Of a DNA stretch of 64,000 bases, positions 29,069 through 36,979 are shown one piece after another. Origin of the DNA: Streptomyces phaeofaciens (GTDB taxonomy: Bacteria > Actinomycetota > Actinomycetes > Streptomycetales > Streptomycetaceae); NCBI RefSeq assembly GCF_014648915.1, contig NZ_BMSA01000016.1, positions 1-64,000 of the forward strand. The letters are read 5' to 3'. The translations under genes and the position numbers were made by a program. The notes beneath the pieces were generated by a model. That model was not told the origin of the DNA. It saw nothing but the letters and a program-made list of their open reading frames with translations, and ran no database searches. Numbering within the stretch: the first letter of the stretch is position 1; each line of letters starts with the position of its first letter.

Positions 29069-30820
29069 TCATTGGGGCATCGTCGTCAGAACCACGAACG
29101 GCGGGTCCAGGCTCGGTTCGTACTTGAGTACGGTCAGAACACCATGAGCGTCCTGTGGCGACGTCGGCCGATCGTTCACCACCGGCGCCGTACGCCCTGT
29201 CACCGCCGGAATCCCCAGCGGCCCCGAGGGCACCGCACCCACGGTGAATTCACTCTTCTCACCCGGCACCGGGGGCGGAGGACCTTGAATCCACTTGTCG
29301 ATTTCTGCGGTGTTGGCGCGAACATTGTACTGAGTGTAATACTGGGCCGATTCCAGGTCGACAAACGAGGAAGCCGCAGGAATATCGACCTTGCCCGCAC
29401 CATTCGCCTCGTCCCGCAACCGCTGCGTCAACTGCTCATCCGTCAGCCCGACATGCTTGTCGATGCTGTGCCCGCCGTACAGTTCCTCCTCGGTCGCGAG
29501 GTCGAGGCTGTATTTGTACGGAATTTGGCTCTCCGGCCGCTGCCAGCTGTGTTCCTTCTTGAAGTCGTTCAGGGTGCGGGCGCCGTACCCCGCGGCGCGG
29601 GCCGCCTCCGCGCGGAAGGTCGGGACGCTGAGGATCGCCTCGTCCAGTTCGGGGACGAGTCCCTTCACCTTGGTGGCGGCCTCGCTGAAAGCCTGGTGGT
29701 ACGCCTCGACGGCCCGGTCGGCGGCCCCCTTGTCCATGTGTGAGCGGAACGTGAGCACGATCTCGCCGAAGGCGAGCGTGGCCGTGAGCCGGGTCAGCTC
29801 GAACAGGTCGAGGCCGGTGGTCAGGTCCTTGACCGTCGCCTTCGTGGCGTCGATGCCGAGCTGCGTCGTCGTGTCCCTGGTCTTCTTGCACACGTCGGCC
29901 AGGTGGTTGAGCGTGTCCTTCAGTGTGGTCGCCGTGTTGCGGAGGATCTCGATGACGGGCCGCTGCTTCGCGGGGACGACGTTGCGGTTCGTCTTCCAGC
30001 TGCGGCCGATGGAGACCCGGTTCATCTGGGGGTCGTAGGTCCGGCCCCATTCGGTGGTGCCCCAGATCGTCTGGCAGAACGCCTTCATGGCGCCCTGCCA
30101 CTCGTCGTTGCCCTTGTTGTTGGTGATGAACTTGATGGCGCTGTTGAAGTTGTCCGAAGCGGCCTTCGCGGACTTCTCGACCGCCTCCCAGCCGGTGGCC
30201 ATGCCCTTCAGCTCGTCGTCCCGGGCCCCCGGCGTGATCTCGTGCATCTTGCCGAGCCGGAGGCCGTGCTCGATCGCCGGGCGGATGACGTCCGCGAGGA
30301 AATCGGGGATCTCGCCGAGGACTCCGGAGATCGCCCAGGAGTCCGCGTCCTCACCAGTACCGGTCCACTTGATGTCGTTGAGCGGTCCGTACGTGGGCAC
30401 GTTCTCGATGACGGCGGGCGGCTGCTTCTCGACCGGTGGTGGGCCGTACATCCGGCGGGCCTGCCAGTCGGCCTGGACGTATTTGTTCGTCGTGTCCGTA
30501 AGACCGACGGCGACGCCGCCCACGCCGACCACGCTCTTCGCCCACAGCTCCAGGAACTTCCCGCTGACCGTCGTGTACGCCGCCGAGAACTGGTCCGCCC
30601 CCCAGCCGGTCCCCGCCGACTGGCTGTACTCGTTCAGGACGTCGACCAGGGACCGGGCGCCCTTGTCGTAGTCGAACTGCCCGTCCCGCACCACGAGCGC
30701 GGTGTAGTACACGTGCTGGGGCTGTACGTCGAACCCGCCGCCGCTCGTCTTGGGCGAACGGGGACGGGCGGCGGCGGCCTCCTTCGCGCGTTCCTCGTCC
30801 GAGGGCAGGTCCTCCGCCAT
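29069..30820 (-). CDS. ESX-linked polymorphic toxin with C-terminal RNase A-like domain
   Basis: A 583-residue protein. The N-terminal third is helical and WXG-like (SQSAGTGWGADQFSAAY near residue 75) with no signal peptide; the middle is a long helical region. The last 136 residues (about 448-583) match the bacterial RNase A-like toxin domain of CdiA effectors: GGHSIDKHVG (His456 probably catalytic), ASSFVDLESAQYY, IDKWIQG and a final beta strand. The ATG at 30820 overlaps the stop of a WXG100 gene by one base. The toxin tip is less GC-rich than the body, typical of exchangeable tips. It is expected to cut RNA in target cells; the target is unknown. Confidence 0.85.
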   Translation of the reverse strand: MAEDLPSDEERAKEAAAARPRSPKTSGGGFDVQPQHVYYTALVVRDGQFDYDKGARSLVDVLNEYSQSAGTGWGADQFSAAYTTVSGKFLELWAKSVVGVGGVAVGLTDTTNKYVQADWQARRMYGPPPVEKQPPAVIENVPTYGPLNDIKWTGTGEDADSWAISGVLGEIPDFLADVIRPAIEHGLRLGKMHEITPGARDDELKGMATGWEAVEKSAKAASDNFNSAIKFITNNKGNDEWQGAMKAFCQTIWGTTEWGRTYDPQMNRVSIGRSWKTNRNVVPAKQRPVIEILRNTATTLKDTLNHLADVCKKTRDTTTQLGIDATKATVKDLTTGLDLFELTRLTATLAFGEIVLTFRSHMDKGAADRAVEAYHQAFSEAATKVKGLVPELDEAILSVPTFRAEAARAAGYGARTLNDFKKEHSWQRPESQIPYKYSLDLATEEELYGGHSIDKHVGLTDEQLTQRLRDEANGAGKVDIPAASSFVDLESAQYYTQYNVRANTAEIDKWIQGPPPPVPGEKSEFTVGAVPSGPLGIPAVTGRTAPVVNDRPTSPQDAHGVLTVLKYEPSLDPPFVVLTTMPQ

Positions 30821-31134
30821 CAGGCGCCGCCCCAGCCGCGCAGCACCGCGAGATGCGCGGCCGCGTAGTCGGCGTGGCCCGTGGTCACGTACTCGTGCAG
30901 CCACTTCTGGGCCGCTTGCAGGTCCTGGGCGGAGCGGTCCCACTCGTCGAGCTTGTCGACGAAGACGTCACGGGTCTCGCCCTGCCAGGACAGCACCACG
31001 GGCACGACGCGGTCGTAGAGGCCGTCCAGTTTGGTGTTGAGCTGTTTGAGGATGTCCTCCAGATCGGCGGCCAGTTCCTGGAGGGCCGAGAAGGACACGG
31101 ATATGTATTCGTCAGGTTCGTTGCCGGTCGACAT
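30820..31134 (-). CDS. WXG100 protein upstream of toxin
   Basis: A 104-residue helical protein with the turn motif WQG (VLSWQGETRDVF) and a hydrophobic heptad pattern on both sides. It is translationally coupled to the toxin (TGATG), so it is a likely targeting or chaperone partner. It ends in LRGWGGA. It lies 40 bases after another WXG100 gene, with which it may form a heterodimer. Confidence 0.85.
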   Translation of the reverse strand: MSTGNEPDEYISVSFSALQELAADLEDILKQLNTKLDGLYDRVVPVVLSWQGETRDVFVDKLDEWDRSAQDLQAAQKWLHEYVTTGHADYAAAHLAVLRGWGGA

Positions 31135-31173
31135 GTTTCCCCCTGTTCGTCGGCGACTTCGGTGCTGGACGGT

Positions 31174-31578
31174 CTACAGGTCGTCGAGGCTGCTGCGGGG
31201 CGCCGTCGGGTCCTCGGTGTTCGGGGTCGACAGCCGGTTCACCTCGCTGTCGACGTCCACCTGGATCTGTCGCATGTGCGCCAGTACGTCGAGGTCGTGC
31301 CGGGAGAAGCCGTCGCGGCTGAGCCGTACGGCCTCCTCCAGGAGCTTCATCACCTCGCGGATGCGTACGGCGTCCTCGGCGGCGGCGCGGTGGAAGTCCC
31401 GGTACGCCGAGGCGGCCGGGCCGCTCCAGCCGGCCTCGATGCCGTCGACGATCGCGTCCATGCGCCGGACCTGTCGGTCCAGGTGGTCCTGCATGTCGTC
31501 GAGGTCGTCGGCGAGTCTGGTGAGGTCCGCGCCGGACACCTTCAGGTTCGGCCGGGCTCCCGTTCCGTGCTGAGCCAT
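31174..31578 (-). CDS. WXG100 protein
   Basis: A 134-residue helical protein with WSG at the turn (IEAGWSGPAASAYRDF). The first 20 residues are disordered; a charged C-terminal tail (NTEDPTAPRSSLDDL) extends past the usual 100 residues and could carry the export signal. It sits between mycosin 2 and the toxin-linked WXG100 gene. Confidence 0.85.
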   Translation of the reverse strand: MAQHGTGARPNLKVSGADLTRLADDLDDMQDHLDRQVRRMDAIVDGIEAGWSGPAASAYRDFHRAAAEDAVRIREVMKLLEEAVRLSRDGFSRHDLDVLAHMRQIQVDVDSEVNRLSTPNTEDPTAPRSSLDDL

Positions 31579-31621
31579 GGTGCTGTTCCTCCCCCTGTCC
31601 TGCTCCTGTCCCGCATCGGGC

Positions 31622-32860
31622 CTACTCCGCCCGTGCCACCCTCCGTGCCCGGCGTCGGGCGTCGCGGATGGCCACCGCCGTGCCGCTCGCGCCCGCGACG
31701 AGGACCGCCGCGGCGACGGCGACGTAGGTGGCGAGGCGGGTGTTGCGTTCGTCCGGGGTCTCGCCGACCTGGAACTTGGCGGCGGTGGGGGCCTCGGCGT
31801 GGGAGAGGCCGTTCTGGGGGTCGGGGGACTCGATGGGGTGGTCGTCCTCCGTCAGGGCGCGGACCGGGTCGACCACGCCCCAGCCGACCAGGATGTCGTG
31901 GCCGGTGATGGTGCGCTCGGCCGTCTGTTCGATCTGGGCGACAATCTGGCGGGCGGTCCAGTCCGGGTGCTCGGCCTTGAGCAGCGCGGCGACGCCCGCG
32001 ACGTACGGCGCGGAGAAACTCGTACCGTTGTCGGAGCAGTGGCCGCCCTGGGGAACCGTGGAGATCATGTCGACGCCGGGTGCCGCGACGCCGACGAAGT
32101 CGCCGGACTGGGAGAACGCGGCGCGTTCGTTGTTGCGGTCGGAGGCGGCGACGGCGAGGACACCCTCGTAGGAGGCGGGGTAGGTCTTCTTGACGTTGCC
32201 GCCCAGGCCGTCGTTGCCGGCCGAGGCCACGACGACGATCTTCTGGGCCAGGGCCTCGTCGATCGCCTTCTCCAGGTCGGAGGTGGGTTTCACGGCGTTC
32301 GAGGTGTCCTGGGAGATGTTGATGACGCCCGCCTTGGCCTGGATGGCGTAGCGGATCGCCGCGGCCAGGGTGTCGGTGGTGCCGTGGCCCTCGGCGTCGT
32401 TCTGCTGGATCGGGATGATCGTCGCCTCGGGGGCCAGGCCCACGAAACCGGTGCCGCCGACCGGGCGGGCCGCGATGATGCCGGCGACCTTGGTGCCGTG
32501 GCCGACGGTGTCCGTCGTGCCGTTCTCCTTGCCCCGCTCGATCGGGTCGCCGTTGTCGTCCTTGAGGCCCTTGGGCAGCAGGTTGCGGCCGCTCTTCGCG
32601 TCTACGGCGGCGGTGAGCTGCGGGTTCTTCACGTCCACGCCCGTGTCGATGACGGCCACCCGCACGCCCTCACCCTTGGAGCGGCTCCACAGCTCGTCCA
32701 GCAGGACGCGCTGGAGGGACCAGGGACGGCCCGGGTACAGGCCGTTGGGGAACTGGCACTGGTCCGAGTAGGGCAGCTTCTCCGCGGCGGCCGCGGGCGG
32801 GGCGAGGACGGTCGCGGTGGTCAGCAGGGTGGCCGCCGCCGCCAGTGTCGTACGAAGCAC
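31622..32860 (-). CDS. mycP: mycosin (subtilisin-like ESX protease), second copy
   Basis: A 412-residue S8 protease with a signal peptide ending near AAAA (residues 23-26). The triad is Asp72 (AVIDTG), His121 (GHGTKVAG) and Ser281 (GTSFSAP), with oxyanion AGND. A C-terminal transmembrane helix is followed by an Arg-rich tail. It differs from the first mycosin in the N-terminal extension (YSDQCQFPNG) typical of ESX mycosins that clamp the catalytic domain. The GTG at 32860 follows GAGGAGG. It lies 14 bases after eccB. Confidence 0.93.
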   Translation of the reverse strand: MLRTTLAAAATLLTTATVLAPPAAAAEKLPYSDQCQFPNGLYPGRPWSLQRVLLDELWSRSKGEGVRVAVIDTGVDVKNPQLTAAVDAKSGRNLLPKGLKDDNGDPIERGKENGTTDTVGHGTKVAGIIAARPVGGTGFVGLAPEATIIPIQQNDAEGHGTTDTLAAAIRYAIQAKAGVINISQDTSNAVKPTSDLEKAIDEALAQKIVVVASAGNDGLGGNVKKTYPASYEGVLAVAASDRNNERAAFSQSGDFVGVAAPGVDMISTVPQGGHCSDNGTSFSAPYVAGVAALLKAEHPDWTARQIVAQIEQTAERTITGHDILVGWGVVDPVRALTEDDHPIESPDPQNGLSHAEAPTAAKFQVGETPDERNTRLATYVAVAAAVLVAGASGTAVAIRDARRRARRVARAE

Positions 32861-32874
32861 GGTCGCCGTCCTCC

Positions 32875-34401
32875 TCAGGAGCCCTGCGGCTGGCGGGCCG
32901 CGGCGGTCGACAGGCGCGGGCCGGTGGGCAGGAACTCCGACCAGGTGGCGGGGATCGGCGCCGGGTCCACGTCCTTGTAGCCGAGCAGGGTCTGGGCCTG
33001 CTGGGCCTCCTTCTGCTGCTGCTCGCGCTGCTTGGCCGTGGTGCCGATGCCCGCGTCGTCGGTGGCGCTGTCACCGTTGGACTGCAGGACGTACCGCAGG
33101 CCGGTGTCGGTGACCAGGAACACCGGTCCCGCCTTGGTCGCGTTGCCCTGGAACTGGCGGTAGAGCTGGCCGGAGCCCGGTGTGACGTAGGCGCTGGAGG
33201 AACCGGCCGGCAGCTTCTCCGGGAAGTCGGTGCCCGCCCACGTGCTCAGGGTCGTGGCGCCCGTGTCGCCGTTCACGCCGCGCAGGACGGAGCAGACGGT
33301 GCTGCGGCTCCCGGCGGTCGACGACGCCTCGTTGACGGGCGTGGGGTCGCCGGTCGGCCAGCTGTGCTCGGTGCCGAACGGCTTGTCCGGCGTGATCGCG
33401 CCGGGGCTGACCTCGTGGGCGTGACCGGCCTGGCCGAGCGGCGCCAGTTCCTCGCTGAACAGCAGGAGCTGGGCGACGAACGCGGAGACGGGCGCGACCC
33501 GGCCGGGCAGCACCACGTAGTACTGCTCCGCGTTGTTGTCGAACGCCTTGAGGACCGTGCCGACCTTGTTCGTCGCGTCGTCCAGCTGGCCCGGCGCGCC
33601 GGCCGGGGCGCCCGGCGTCCCCTCGATGTCCGGGAAGGTGATCGCGTCGCCCCGGTGCAGGGTCGCCAGCCACTCCGCGGAGACCCGCTGCGGCTTCCGG
33701 TTGGAGCCGACCACGGCACGCAGCAGCAGCTCGTCGCCCTTGTCGACCGGGTAGGCCCGGCCCTCCGCGTCGGCGACGTACTGCTTGCCGTCCGGATCGG
33801 CGACGTACAGCAACTGGCCGCCGCTGAGGCGGCCCTTGCCGTCGGTCGCCTTCATCTCGTCGCCGGAGAGGACCAGCGCGGCCTTCTGGACGGAGTCGCC
33901 GCCGCCCGCGCTCGGGCGCTCGCAGACCGCCCAGCGCTTCGTCCGGCCGGCCTCGGAGGCCGAGGGCAGCCGGTCGGGGGCGTACGGGATGCCGATGGTG
34001 ACGCCGTGCGGGATCTTGCCGTTGTCGAGCACCGACTCGGCGACGGTGACGACGTCGCCGCCGCCGGCCTCCAGGAGCAGTTTCGCGGAGGCCATGTTGA
34101 GGACCGGGTGGAGCTGGACCTCGTTGTCGGTCTTCAGGACGACGTACCGCGTGGTCGACTTGCTGGCGATGATGACCTTGGCGTTGGGTTGGTCCCAGCC
34201 CTTCGGCGCGGTCGGCTTGAACATGCCCCACGCCCCGAAGACCGCCATGACGATCACCCCGACGATGATGCCGGGCAATATCGCGCGCAGTGGTCGCGGC
34301 GCCCCCTCCTCCGAGCCGTCGGGCGACGACTGGAGAAAGGCCGCGAGCATACGGCGCTTCGCGAAGGTGTAGGCATTGAGCTGATCGCGCCGGGATGCCA
34401 T
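32875..34401 (-). CDS. eccB: type VII secretion protein EccB
   Basis: A 508-residue protein. The cytoplasmic start RRDQLNAYTFAKRRM is the EccB signature. One transmembrane helix (about residues 38-58) is followed by a large periplasm-side domain with the repeated beta-rich R-domain pattern (LLYVADPDGKQYVADAEGRAYPV). The C-terminus is Gln-rich. EccB is part of the ESX membrane complex. It is divergent from eccE with 197 bases between them, which must hold both promoters; I see no clear operator there. Confidence 0.95.
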   Translation of the reverse strand: MASRRDQLNAYTFAKRRMLAAFLQSSPDGSEEGAPRPLRAILPGIIVGVIVMAVFGAWGMFKPTAPKGWDQPNAKVIIASKSTTRYVVLKTDNEVQLHPVLNMASAKLLLEAGGGDVVTVAESVLDNGKIPHGVTIGIPYAPDRLPSASEAGRTKRWAVCERPSAGGGDSVQKAALVLSGDEMKATDGKGRLSGGQLLYVADPDGKQYVADAEGRAYPVDKGDELLLRAVVGSNRKPQRVSAEWLATLHRGDAITFPDIEGTPGAPAGAPGQLDDATNKVGTVLKAFDNNAEQYYVVLPGRVAPVSAFVAQLLLFSEELAPLGQAGHAHEVSPGAITPDKPFGTEHSWPTGDPTPVNEASSTAGSRSTVCSVLRGVNGDTGATTLSTWAGTDFPEKLPAGSSSAYVTPGSGQLYRQFQGNATKAGPVFLVTDTGLRYVLQSNGDSATDDAGIGTTAKQREQQQKEAQQAQTLLGYKDVDPAPIPATWSEFLPTGPRLSTAAARQPQGS

Positions 34402-34598
34402 CTGTCTCTGTCTCTCCCCGTTGTCCGTCCTGGCCGCAACTGCGACGCCACGGTCCCCCGCCCCCGATGTCAGAGCGGCCCCCTACTATGCCTGGTATCC
34501 GCCGTGGCTTGGGGAGCGGGTAGGGTTCCCGGGCCGTCAAGTGCCCTGTGCGGTGCTGAAATGCGGGTGAGTCGTGAGCGATACGGGGGGATGGAGTG

Positions 34599-35915
34599 AT
34601 GGCTTCGGGAACGCGCGAACGCTCCGGTGGCCGAGCGCGGACGCGGGGCTCCTCGGCCCCCCGGCCGCCGGCGCCGCAGCGCGCGTCGGGATCGGGAGCG
34701 CTTCAGCTCAAGGCACGTTCGGGGCACGGCGGGGCATTCCGGCTGCAACGCCTCGTGCTGTGGGAGATCGCGGCCGCGGCGCTGCTGGTCGGCTGGGCGA
34801 TCGGCCCGGTGGGGCTGGGGGTGGCGGGAGCCGTCGCCGTCGTGCTGGTGGTGCTCTCGGTGGCCCGCCGCCGCGGGCGTTCCCTGCCCGAATGGCTGGC
34901 CACCGCACGCGAGTTGAAGGCCCGTCGGCGTCTCGCCGAGAAGCTGGAGATACCGGCCGGGACCGAGCCGGGCTTCGGTCCGGCCCTGGAGTGCGACCCG
35001 AGCCTGCGGACCTACACCTACGGCGGCCGTGACCGCCGTCCCGTCGGGATCGTCGGCGACGGCACGTTCGTGACGGCCGTCCTCCAGGTCGAGGCCGACG
35101 CGACCGCGCTGCGGGCCGAGCGCGACCGGCAGCCGCTGCCGCTCGCCCTGGTGCACGACGCGCTCGACGTGGACGGCATCCGGCTGGAGTCCGCGCAGAT
35201 CGTGCTGCACACCCAGCCCGCGCCCGCGCTGCACCTGCCCCCGCAGTCCGTCGCCGTCTCCAACTACGCCCCCCTTCAGGAGCAGACCGGCGCCCCGGCC
35301 GTGCGCATCACCTGGATCGCGCTGAAGCTGGATCCGGAGCTGTGCGCGGAGGCCGTGGCGGTGCGCGGCGGTGGTCTCGTCGGCGCGCAGAAGTGCGTGG
35401 TGCGGGCCGCCGACCACCTCGCGAGCCGGCTCACCGGCGCCGGGTTCCGGGCGACCGTGCTGGACGAGGAGCAGCTGACGGCGGCCATCGCCACGTCGGC
35501 CTGCGCCAACCCGCTGGTGACGGCGGAGGCCGGGCGGACCGGTGCCCTGGAGCGGCGGACCGAGGAGTCCAGCCGCAGCTGGCGTTGCGACAACCGCCGG
35601 CACACCACGTACTGGCTGCGCCGGTGGCCGTCACTGGGCGGCGGCAACGGGCCGTCGCTCCCCCAGTTCATCGCCCTGGTCACGGCGGTTCCCGCGCTCG
35701 CCACGACGTTCAGCGTCACCCTCGCGCGCGGCGAGCGGCAGGAGGTGTCCCTGAGCGGGCATCTGCGGGTGACGGGGCGCAGCGACGACGAACTCGTGGC
35801 GGCCCGGCGCGCGGTGCAGGGCGCGGCCCGGCACACCGGCGCCGGACTCGCCCGCCTGGACCGCGAACAGGTGCCCGGCATTCTGGCCACTCTGCCCCTC
35901 GGAGGTGTTCGGTGA
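34599..35915 (+). CDS. eccE: type VII secretion protein EccE
   Basis: A 438-residue protein with an Arg/Pro-rich cytoplasmic start and two adjoining hydrophobic helices (about residues 52-88, LQRLVLWEIAAAALLVGWA then LGVAGAVAVVLVVLSVA). A large C-terminal domain follows (TYTYGGRDRRPVGIVGDG, later RHTTYWLRRWP). EccE is the peripheral membrane subunit of ESX complexes. The ATG at 34599 follows a G-rich site. The next gene starts inside its stop codon (GTGA). Confidence 0.88.
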   Translation: MASGTRERSGGRARTRGSSAPRPPAPQRASGSGALQLKARSGHGGAFRLQRLVLWEIAAAALLVGWAIGPVGLGVAGAVAVVLVVLSVARRRGRSLPEWLATARELKARRRLAEKLEIPAGTEPGFGPALECDPSLRTYTYGGRDRRPVGIVGDGTFVTAVLQVEADATALRAERDRQPLPLALVHDALDVDGIRLESAQIVLHTQPAPALHLPPQSVAVSNYAPLQEQTGAPAVRITWIALKLDPELCAEAVAVRGGGLVGAQKCVVRAADHLASRLTGAGFRATVLDEEQLTAAIATSACANPLVTAEAGRTGALERRTEESSRSWRCDNRRHTTYWLRRWPSLGGGNGPSLPQFIALVTAVPALATTFSVTLARGERQEVSLSGHLRVTGRSDDELVAARRAVQGAARHTGAGLARLDREQVPGILATLPLGGVR

Positions 35916-36688
35916 CGGCGACGACGACACGGGCGGCCACCGCTCCCGGTGAGCCGGAGCCCACCACGGGCCGGCGGGGCGACCGTTCGCTGCGCAGCGG
36001 CTTCGGTCTCCTCGGCCCGCGGCACGGCCGCCACTCGGTGACGGTGGAACAACTGGCGTCGCTCGCGCTGCCCATCGGGGACGACGGTGTCGTCATCGGC
36101 GTCGACGCGGAGGGGCGGCCCGCCGTCCTGGGCCTCAACCGGCCCACGCCGTACGACGTCGTCCTGATCGGCGGTCTGTGGACGGCCCAGGTGCTCGCGC
36201 TCAGAGCGGCGGCGACCGGCGCCCGGGTGGCCGTGGAGACGGGACGGCCGCAGGCCTGGGTACAGATGGTGCACGCCATGGGCGGCGGGCAGAACGGCCT
36301 CGCGGTGTACGAGGTCGGCCGGGTCCCTCCGCAGGGCGCGTCGGCGGGCACGCCCGTGCTGGTGGTGCGGGACTGCGGGATGCGCCCGCCGCGCGGACGT
36401 GTGGCGTCCGGTCCCTGGCAGGCCGTGCTGACGCTGCTGCCGTATCTCAGCCCGGTCGCCCCGCGGCTGCTGCGGCAGGCCCGGCTGGTGGGCGTCCAGC
36501 GGATCTCCCCGGACGAGGCCACGGAGCTGGGCCGCGCGCTGACCCTGCCCGGCACCGACGTGGAGGCGCTGCCCACGCTCTCCGACGGCCTCACACTGTG
36601 GTGCGCCGACCGCGACCGGCAGTATGTGATGACCCAGCCCACGGATGCCGAGATCGGACTGCTGGGAACGCCTCGGCGGATGGACTGA
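35912..36688 (+). CDS. ESX-locus protein, unknown function
   Basis: A 258-residue soluble protein with a GGAGG site 6 bases before the GTG at 35912; it overlaps eccE by 4 bases and is coupled to it. The fold looks like an alpha/beta domain (YDVVLIGGLWTAQVLALRAAATGARVAVETGR, then GTPVLVVRDCGMRPPRG), reminiscent of a degenerate nucleotide- or FtsK-like domain without a P-loop. I do not recognise it. Constant linkage to eccE suggests a cytoplasmic accessory of the secretion complex. The 291 bases after it hold no gene I would support. Confidence 0.75.
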   Translation: MTATTTRAATAPGEPEPTTGRRGDRSLRSGFGLLGPRHGRHSVTVEQLASLALPIGDDGVVIGVDAEGRPAVLGLNRPTPYDVVLIGGLWTAQVLALRAAATGARVAVETGRPQAWVQMVHAMGGGQNGLAVYEVGRVPPQGASAGTPVLVVRDCGMRPPRGRVASGPWQAVLTLLPYLSPVAPRLLRQARLVGVQRISPDEATELGRALTLPGTDVEALPTLSDGLTLWCADRDRQYVMTQPTDAEIGLLGTPRRMD

Positions 36689-36979
36689 CCGCGCTTTCCC
36701 CTTGCGGTGTGCGGCACTTCCGCTGCTTTGACCGGTTTACGGAGTGGGGTGACCCGCGTGACTGACCTGTGCCGAGGGGTGGGCGGGCCTGCCGGGGCGG
36801 GGCATCTGATGATTAGGCTGGTACGGGGCGCGACACCGAGAACCCAGGGGGTGGGTGTCGACGTCCCCGGGGAGGGCCGGCACATCGGACGACCTCTGAC
36901 GGCCTCGAAGCCACTTCGTACGACGAGAAATGGTCGCCCCGGCACGGCATGAGGGTGCTCGACCACACCAGGAGGAATT

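Noticed and set aside
36707-36952. A small gene between the eccE-linked gene and the EspI-like gene
   Set aside because: No ribosome-binding site, no recognisable motif, and the frame crosses the likely EspI-like promoter region.
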